Source: UBA1046 sp050945515 (GTDB lineage Bacteria; Bacillota; Clostridia; Saccharofermentanales; DTU023). Taken from it: a DNA stretch of 64,000 nt. The notes under the pieces are model-generated. The model did no database searches. It was not told the DNA's origin and saw only the letters and a list, made by a program, of their open reading frames with translations. This document shows positions 58,381-64,000 of this stretch, one piece after another. The translations under genes and the position numbers were made by a program. How positions within the stretch are numbered: position 1 is the first letter of the stretch; every line of letters starts with the position of its first letter. Location: NCBI GenBank assembly GCA_050945515.1, contig JBMNTB010000008.1, forward strand, positions 8,831 to 72,830, written 5' to 3'.

Positions 58381-61320
58381 CTAATCCCGTTTGATCTCCT
58401 GCATTTCAAAGCTTTCAAGCTGATCGCCTTCTTTTATATCGTTGAAGCGCGCAATGCCGATTCCGCACTCATAACCGGCGGCTACCTCGCGGACATCATC
58501 TTTGAAGCGGCGCAGAGAATCAATATTACCTTCGTGAATGACAATCCCGTCACGCACTACGCGGATTTCACTATTTCTGACGATTTTGCCGCTCGTGACA
58601 TAACAACCGGCGACACTGCCCACGCCTGATATACGGAAGACCTCCCGTACTGTGGCATTACCCAGCACAACTTCCTTGAACTCAGGTTCAAGCATGCCTT
58701 TCATCGCTTTCTCGATATCTTCCGTGGCATGGTAAATAACACGGTACAATCTTATATCCACACCGGTTGCTTCAGCCATTTCAGGCACATTGGGCGCCGG
58801 TCTGACACTGAAGCCGATGACGATAGCATTGGCGACCTCAGCCAGTCGGATATCACTCTCGGTAATCGCTCCGACTGCGCCGTGGATGACCCTAACCTGT
58901 ACTTCCTCATTAGATAATTTTTCCAGCGAGGAGGTCAGTGCTTCGACTGAACCTTTAAGGTCTGCTTTGACAATAATATTGAGTTCCTTAACCTCACCAC
59001 TCCCCAGACTGGCGAAGAGATTATCCAGAGACATGCGCGAAGAAGTGCTCAGGGCAGATTCTCGCTCCTGTTCTTTGCGCTTTTCGACCAGTGCCCTGGC
59101 TGTGCGATCATCCTCTACCTCATAGAAAACCTCGCCGCCCTCAGGTACCTCTGACAGTCCCATGACCTCAACCGGGGTCGAGGGACCGGCTGCCTCAATC
59201 GGCTTGCCCTTGTCATTATGCATGGCGCGAACATGTCCAATCTGAGAACCAACCACAATCGTATCTCCGATATTGAGTGTCCCTCTCTGTACCAGCAGAG
59301 TGGCAACCACTCCCCGGGCACGATCCAGCTTAGCCTCGATAACCGTACCCTTGGCCTGACGATTGGGATTGGCCTTCAGTTCCAGAACCTCGGCTGTCAG
59401 CAAGATCATCGACAGTAGCTCGTCCATATTCTCGCCTGTTTTGGCTGAGACCTTGACGATGGTTGTCGAGCCGCCCCATTCAGGGCCAATCAGATCATGC
59501 TGTGCCAGTTCGGTCAGAACCCTATCTATATTGATATTGGCTTTGTCAATTTTATTGATAGCCACCAAAATTTCCGTATCCGCAGCGCGAGCATGGTTGA
59601 TCGCCTCAATCGTCTGAGGCATCACGCCGTCGTCAGCCGCCACCACCAAAACAGCCAGATCGGTGACCTGTGCACCGCGAGCGCGCATAGTTGTAAAGGC
59701 TTCATGGCCGGGTGTATCGATAAAGGTGATATGCTGACCCTCAACATCAACTGTATAGGCACCGATTTTCTGAGTAATCCCACCGGCCTCACCGCTGGCC
59801 ACGGAAGCCTCACGAATATAATCCAGGATTGAAGTCTTGCCGTGGTCGACATGACCCATGACAACCACAACCGGAGGACGCGGCTGCAGATCAGCTTCAT
59901 CGTCAGGCGAATCATCAAACAAAATCTCTTCGGCTGTGACTTCAACCAGCTTTTCCGCTTTGATATCAAATTCATTGGCGATTATTTCCGCCGTATCATA
60001 ATCAATCTCCTGATTCAAAGTGGCCATGACACCGTAGCTCATCAGTTTCATGATAACTTCGGAAGTTGTCTTCTTCAGAGCCTCTGCCAGTTCCTTGACT
60101 GTCAGGCTGGCCGGCAGCTTCACTTTAGTCAGAATCTGTGCCTGCTTTTGCTGTTCAGTCGATGGCTGATGGCGCGGCGTACGGCGTCTCATGCGAGCCG
60201 CCAACATCTCCTCTTTCTCCCGCCTGGTCTGATCACGTCTGCTCTCTTGTCTGCGTCCATGCTGACTTCTCTGCGCATACTGACTGCGAGTAACAGCCTT
60301 GGCATCTTCCGGCTGACGCATCGGCTGTGACCTGGTCACTTGTTTTGGCGATCTGGTCCGCCGCGGAGCCTCCTCCCTATCCTTATCGGCGAAGGCGACA
60401 TCCGGCTGCCTGCGACCTCTGGTCTGCGGACGACTTGCGGCCGGCGCTCTGCTGCCTATCTGGCGTTCCTCTCTTCGTTTGCGCTCATCGCGTGATGGCT
60501 GTGCCGTCCTGGACTGACGCCCGGTTCTGTTGTCTCTCTTACTGACAGCCGGGGCATCGGCATCGCGTCCGACATAACTGCCGCTTTGCGGGCGGATAGG
60601 CGCACCGCTCACACGAGTTACCTCAATAACCCCCGTATCCCTCAAAACACCGTCGCCACTCGCCTCCGGATCTGCCACAGCTGTGGCAGACTCAGATTTT
60701 GTGGGTGCAGCTTCTTCTTTTACCGGTGGAGTGCTTACTTTAGCCGCTTGAGTTGACTTTGTAGCCGGAACAGCTTTCGCCTGTTTGACATCCTTACTTT
60801 CCTTTGTAGCCTTAGCGGCCGGTGCGGTTTTTGTTGCTGCAGCTTTTGTTTTAACTGTTTTGGCAGGTTTTTTCTTAGCCGCAGCCGGAGCCGGCTTCGC
60901 CGCTGCAGCAGTCGCGGCATCTTTCTTAACTGCAGCCGGCTTGGACTCTTCTGCTGACGTCAGTTGCGGCGTCTCAGAAATTTCAGGTTCAGTTGCTGCC
61001 TTATCCTCGGGTTTAGGTTCAGCTGCTACCTTAGCCTCGGGTTTAGACTCAACTTCCGGTTCTTTGCTTTCCGCCGGAGATTTTTTGACGATCTTGATTA
61101 CCGAAGTAATACTCTTGCCCGAGATTCCCTTCATCTCAATAGTGGGTCCATCATCTTGAGGATCAACTCTTTTTTCAGGCACAGCAGGACTGACAGGCTC
61201 CGGCATTGATTCCTCTACCTGTTCAGTAGCCTGCGCTTCCTCTTTAAGTTTGCGCAAAGCTTCATCCTCAGAAATAAATCCTGCTCTGAGGCCTGAATCT
61301 GCTTCTTCTCGTTTTGACAT
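58381..61320 (-). CDS. infB: Translation initiation factor IF-2
   Basis: A 979-residue GTPase that brings initiator tRNA to the ribosome. The first 390 residues are low complexity: Lys/Ala/Pro/Glu repeats (up to about 220), then an Arg/Gln-rich stretch. Next come the short IF-2 N domain (V-K-E-L-A-E-A-L-K-K near 410), the G domain with G-H-V-D-H-G-K-T near 487, D-T-P-G-H-E-A-F and N-K-I-D-K, and the C-terminal domains ending E-G-D-Q-L-E-S-F. Most bacterial IF-2 proteins have 700-900 residues; the N-terminal extension is unusually long. Confidence 0.96.
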   Translation of the reverse strand: MSKREEADSGLRAGFISEDEALRKLKEEAQATEQVEESMPEPVSPAVPEKRVDPQDDGPTIEMKGISGKSITSVIKIVKKSPAESKEPEVESKPEAKVAAEPKPEDKAATEPEISETPQLTSAEESKPAAVKKDAATAAAAKPAPAAAKKKPAKTVKTKAAATKTAPAAKATKESKDVKQAKAVPATKSTQAAKVSTPPVKEEAAPTKSESATAVADPEASGDGVLRDTGVIEVTRVSGAPIRPQSGSYVGRDADAPAVSKRDNRTGRQSRTAQPSRDERKRREERQIGSRAPAASRPQTRGRRQPDVAFADKDREEAPRRTRSPKQVTRSQPMRQPEDAKAVTRSQYAQRSQHGRRQESRRDQTRREKEEMLAARMRRRTPRHQPSTEQQKQAQILTKVKLPASLTVKELAEALKKTTSEVIMKLMSYGVMATLNQEIDYDTAEIIANEFDIKAEKLVEVTAEEILFDDSPDDEADLQPRPPVVVVMGHVDHGKTSILDYIREASVASGEAGGITQKIGAYTVDVEGQHITFIDTPGHEAFTTMRARGAQVTDLAVLVVAADDGVMPQTIEAINHARAADTEILVAINKIDKANINIDRVLTELAQHDLIGPEWGGSTTIVKVSAKTGENMDELLSMILLTAEVLELKANPNRQAKGTVIEAKLDRARGVVATLLVQRGTLNIGDTIVVGSQIGHVRAMHNDKGKPIEAAGPSTPVEVMGLSEVPEGGEVFYEVEDDRTARALVEKRKEQERESALSTSSRMSLDNLFASLGSGEVKELNIIVKADLKGSVEALTSSLEKLSNEEVQVRVIHGAVGAITESDIRLAEVANAIVIGFSVRPAPNVPEMAEATGVDIRLYRVIYHATEDIEKAMKGMLEPEFKEVVLGNATVREVFRISGVGSVAGCYVTSGKIVRNSEIRVVRDGIVIHEGNIDSLRRFKDDVREVAAGYECGIGIARFNDIKEGDQLESFEMQEIKRD

Positions 61321-61328
61321 AATTAGAC

Positions 61329-61649
61329 TTAATCCTCCACTTGCTCTCTATAACCGCTTTCAATTAAAGCTGCAAAACCGGCATCCAGTACTCCTATAGC
61401 GCTGCTGCCGGGAATTCCGACTGCCTGACCCAACTCTTCTCTACTGCTGCCCAGCGTCAAAATTCTGATCCCCGCCGTTTCGGCCTTTCCTGTGATCTGG
61501 CGCTTTGCTGCAGCACCGCAATCTTTACTTAAGACAACCAGTTTTGCCTTGCGATCCAGAATGCTTTTTATTGTCTTATCCTGGCCGAGGGCCAGCATAG
61601 ATGCTCTGCGGGCCAAACCCAGGATATTTAATATTCTCTCATTACCCAT
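61329..61649 (-). CDS. L7Ae/YlxQ family RNA-binding protein
   Basis: A 106-residue protein of the ribosomal L7Ae/L30e family found between ylxR and infB. It starts M-G-N-E-R-I-L-N-I-L-G-L-A-R-R-A and has V-V-L-S-K-D-C-G-A-A-A-K-R-Q in the RNA-binding region and A-I-G-V-L-D-A-G-F-A near the end. The ATG at 61649 overlaps the end of ylxR by 8 bp. It probably binds kink-turn RNA; its role is not settled. Confidence 0.88.
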   Translation of the reverse strand: MGNERILNILGLARRASMLALGQDKTIKSILDRKAKLVVLSKDCGAAAKRQITGKAETAGIRILTLGSSREELGQAVGIPGSSAIGVLDAGFAALIESGYREQVED

Positions 61650-61938
61650 CCCAATTTTCGGCTGACTCCTCAGAGCCATCTTGCCTTTCCAAACATGCCG
61701 TTAACTGCTCCTGCACTTCCCGTTTAAGCTTTACCGCAGCCTTCCGGCTTTGTGCTATACCCTGCACACAGGCTAGCTGTTTGCATAGATAGTAACCGCG
61801 TTTTTGTTCCTTGCCGGAGCGGTCCCAGATCAGGTTGCCGTCCTTTGATCTGACCAAGCGAAACAGTTCATCCTTACTGCTCCGCCTGCGACAGTAGAGG
61901 CACATCCTGAGCGGTTGTCTGCCGGCGGCAATCATCAA
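61642..61938 (-). CDS. ylxR: YlxR family RNA-binding protein (DUF448)
   Basis: A 98-residue basic protein. It has R-M-C-L-Y-C-R-R-R near residue 11 (the family C-x-x-C), L-F-R-L-V-R near 26, G-R/K-rich surroundings, G-Y-Y-L-C near 49 and A-V-K-L-K-R near 76. The start overlaps the nusA stop (ATGA). It lies in the standard nusA-ylxR-L7Ae-infB order. Confidence 0.9.
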   Translation of the reverse strand: MMIAAGRQPLRMCLYCRRRSSKDELFRLVRSKDGNLIWDRSGKEQKRGYYLCKQLACVQGIAQSRKAAVKLKREVQEQLTACLERQDGSEESAENWDG

Positions 61939-63260
61939 AGTTCTGCCGGTTCCGGGCTTGCAGGCTGTGCAGAGTCGGCATCATCAGTTAAGTCAGCCTC
62001 CTCGGTTTCAGTCATCTCAGCACTATCCCGGTCGGCGGCGACTTCTGCTTCGAGATCAAATTCCTCGTCTTCGACCCAGTCGTCTGTGCCCACCATTTCG
62101 GGATCAAATTCTTCTTCTGCCCAGTTAGTCTCAGCCTCTTCCTCTGCCAGAGCCTGATCAAAACGGCTGAAGAGCTCACTCTCTAACATTTCACGGTACT
62201 GTGCTTCGTTTTTGATGTCAATTTTCCAACCGGTCAGTCGGGCTGCCAACCTGGCATTTTGACCCTCACGCCCGATCGCCAATGATAATTGATGATCTGG
62301 TACGACAACGGTAGCACTCTGTTCTTCCTCGTTGATCTCAACGCGAATTACCTTGGCAGGGCTCAAAGCATGGCTGATATAGACTACAGGATCCGGATCC
62401 CATTCGATAATATCAATTTTCTCGCCGTTCAGCTCATCAATGATACTCTGAACACGAAGACCGCGCTGACCGACACAGGCCCCCACGGAGTCCACATTGG
62501 GATCTGAACTCGCCACGGCCATCTTGGTACGAGAGCCGGCTTCACGGGCAATATTGATAATCTCTACTACCCCTGAAGAAATTTCCGGCACTTCCTGCTC
62601 AAACAGTCGCCTGACCAAATTGGGATGGCTGCGCGATACAATGATGACCGGTCTATTGCGACGTTCATCGACCTTCATAATATAGAATTTCATGCGCTGA
62701 TTGAAAGTATAACCATCCAGCCTGGACTGCTCATTATTAGGCAGGACTGCTTCCGCCCTACCAATATCTACAGTGACCTCACGGCGGTCTTTCCTCTGAA
62801 CAACTCCGGCAGATAGTTCGCCGACTCTACCCGAAAATTCATTATGGATCCGCTCTTTTTCGGCCTGAGCCAGGCGTTGATTAATCACACTCTTCGCTGT
62901 CTGTGCCGCCAGGCGACCGAAATCTGCCGGGTCAACCTCACGGACCAGTTGATCTCCCAGATCCAGCTCATCAGACAGGGCCTTGGCATCAGCCAGAGAA
63001 AGCTGACTGTGCGGATCGGTAACCTCTGCGACAATCGTCATGGTCTGATAGACACGCATCTCGCCTGTCTCACGATCAACCGCAGCCGAAATATCGTCCG
63101 CCTCTACTTCTTCACCGCTGTCACGACGGTCAGTCTTGATATCAAACTCTCTTTTATACGCGGAAACCAATGCTTCCTCGATGGATTGGAATAGGATTTC
63201 CAAATCCAGTCCACGCTCTTTTTCAAGTAATTTCAAAGCCTCAATCAATTCCGGGTTCAT
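61935..63260 (-). CDS. nusA: Transcription termination/antitermination factor NusA
   Basis: A 441-residue RNA polymerase-binding factor. It has the N-terminal domain (about 1-125), S1 domain (about 130-200, G-R-V-G-E-L-S-A-G-V-V), and two KH domains (N-I-A-R-E-A-G-S-R-T-K-M-A-V, then G-R-E-G-Q-N-A-R-L-A-A-R-L). A 90-residue acidic C-terminal tail (E-E-E-F-D-P, E-D-E-E-F-D-L-E) follows. The ATG at 63260 follows AAAGGAG; upstream in-frame codons to 63278 are not needed. Confidence 0.95.
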   Translation of the reverse strand: MNPELIEALKLLEKERGLDLEILFQSIEEALVSAYKREFDIKTDRRDSGEEVEADDISAAVDRETGEMRVYQTMTIVAEVTDPHSQLSLADAKALSDELDLGDQLVREVDPADFGRLAAQTAKSVINQRLAQAEKERIHNEFSGRVGELSAGVVQRKDRREVTVDIGRAEAVLPNNEQSRLDGYTFNQRMKFYIMKVDERRNRPVIIVSRSHPNLVRRLFEQEVPEISSGVVEIINIAREAGSRTKMAVASSDPNVDSVGACVGQRGLRVQSIIDELNGEKIDIIEWDPDPVVYISHALSPAKVIRVEINEEEQSATVVVPDHQLSLAIGREGQNARLAARLTGWKIDIKNEAQYREMLESELFSRFDQALAEEEAETNWAEEEFDPEMVGTDDWVEDEEFDLEAEVAADRDSAEMTETEEADLTDDADSAQPASPEPAEL

Positions 63261-63298
63261 GATTTCTCCTTTGACCACTAGCGGTCGTTTCTTCCTTT

Positions 63299-63763
63299 TT
63301 AAAAAACAACTTCTCTCTTGATAACTGCTATCCCATTCCGAGGGAATGACTTTTCCTCAGACTCTATATTCAAAACAATTTCCTGCTCATCGCCGGAAAC
63401 CAACAGACCCTGCCAGTTTTTCTTGCCTTCCAGGGAGCCATAGAGCTTAAGGCTGACAACTTCACCGGCATAGCGGACAAAATCTGCTACTTCAGTCAGG
63501 GGACGATCCAGCCCCGGGGAAGACACCTCAAAATAATCATGGCGCCTCAGATCCAGTTCTTCATCAATGATCGGATCAGACAGCTCACTCATTCTGCCGC
63601 ACTCATCGATAGTCACACCACCGCGGCGGTCCACAAATACTGTCAAAAACAGCTTGCCGCCCTCACGTCTATATTTGACTTCAATCAATTCCAGACCTAA
63701 TGACTCCGCTACCCTGATCAGACGGTCAAAAATTCGCTGTTCCTCGGCAGTTCTCCTGGCCAT
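63299..63763 (-). CDS. rimP: Ribosome maturation factor RimP
   Basis: A 154-residue 30S assembly factor, first gene of the nusA operon. Family features are L-E-L-I-E-V-K-Y-R-R-E-G near 20, F-V-D-R-R-G-G-V-T-I-D-E-C near 41, Y-F-E-V-S-S-P-G-L-D-R-P-L near 77. The ATG has GGGAGG upstream. The stop lies 38 bp before nusA. Confidence 0.94.
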   Translation of the reverse strand: MARRTAEEQRIFDRLIRVAESLGLELIEVKYRREGGKLFLTVFVDRRGGVTIDECGRMSELSDPIIDEELDLRRHDYFEVSSPGLDRPLTEVADFVRYAGEVVSLKLYGSLEGKKNWQGLLVSGDEQEIVLNIESEEKSFPRNGIAVIKREVVF

Positions 63764-63781
63764 AAAGCCTCCCTACATAAA

Positions 63782-63805
63782 TTGAGAGCGGATGCCCGCT
63801 CTCAA
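63782..63805. other. Perfect 10-bp-stem hairpin just upstream of rimP
   Basis: TTGAGAGCGG (63782-63791) and CCGCTCTCAA (63796-63805) form a 10-bp stem with a 4-base loop, 19 bp before the rimP start. It may be a 5' leader hairpin or the terminator of an upstream transcript; only a short TTTAT follows on the minus strand. Confidence 0.5.
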
Positions 63806-63930
63806 CTGTAAAAATACAGCATGGTTATTGTAACAAAAAAAGCTTAAGCTATCAAGACATAAGCATGTTTGGGATATTTTTGTGGAATGCAAGTTAAAGT
63901 GAAACGCCATCCTTCCTAGTAAGTGATCTG

Positions 63931-63964
63931 TTTCTCTCAGGCCGCCCAGGCGGCCTGAGAGAAA
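63931..63964. repeat. Perfect 34-bp palindrome near the right window edge
   Basis: TTTCTCTCAGGCCGCC (63931-63946) and its exact reverse complement (63949-63964) flank a two-base centre, CA. This is a very stable GC-rich hairpin. No T-run follows on either strand, apart from the stem's own A/T ends, so it is a terminator-like or transcript-boundary structure rather than a classical terminator. What lies beyond is outside the window. Confidence 0.7.
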
Positions 63965-64000
63965 TCTGCTGCAGACTGTCCCCCCAAGATTCTTCTGGGA

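Overview
The window looks like chromosome of an anaerobic, low-to-mid GC Firmicute (class Clostridia). This is inferred from the dcw cluster layout (mraZ-rsmH-ftsL-spoVD/ftsI-murF-mraY-ftsW-murG-ftsQ-sbp-ftsZ), the rimP-nusA-ylxR-L7Ae-infB-rbfA-nrnA-truB-ribF block, the Fur/PerR-peroxiredoxin pair and strong GGAGG ribosome binding sites. No sporulation genes are seen. The sigE/sigG genes that follow ftsZ in many spore-forming clostridia are replaced here by nrdR and a two-component system. I cannot name the genus.

Left edge (1-1711, + strand): the end of argH, then argF. From about 1712 to 20350 lies a mosaic accessory region. (i) A three-gene ABC importer of the TrpXYZ type (1979-4745) is preceded by a textbook promoter, a 26-codon leader peptide with four consecutive Tyr codons and a terminator/antiterminator pair, i.e. 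an apparent tyrosine attenuator. (ii) An AT-rich, stand-alone FMN-type glutamate synthase-like gene (5088-6608). (iii) A six-gene minus-strand operon (20077 down to 6728): a 2502-residue dimodular NRPS (C-A-T-C-A-T-reductase), a 7TM-type sensor histidine kinase, a REC-HD-GYP response regulator, an acyl-activating AMP ligase, an acyl carrier protein and a phosphopantetheinyl transferase. The predicted product is an N-acylated dipeptide released as an aldehyde or alcohol. The operon carries its own predicted signalling module, which would act on cyclic-di-GMP. Three 23-bp tandem repeats and a dyad lie upstream of the NRPS. A frameshifted msrB fragment marks the right edge of this region.

Middle (20468-26384, - strand): ZIP metal transporter, peroxiredoxin plus Fur/PerR with a perfect 22-bp palindromic box, ketopantoate reductase-like protein, DUF819 membrane protein and M19 dipeptidase. 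Then 26512-39448: DUF2079 membrane protein, lipoprotein-type class B PBP, a coiled-coil protein, coaD, rsmD, recG, nth, an HtrA-like protein that lacks the catalytic His, a histidine kinase/OmpR regulator pair and nrdR. From 39537 to 63763 come ftsZ and the dcw cluster (murD, murC, murB and ftsA are not present here), rodA, lgt with an acidic tail, then the ribF-to-rimP translation/transcription block. The housekeeping part is tightly packed with many ATGA-type overlaps.

The two most notable observations are the NRPS operon that contains a sensor kinase/HD-GYP pair, and the Tyr-codon leader peptide attenuator, which is unusual in a phylum that mostly uses T-box leaders for such control.
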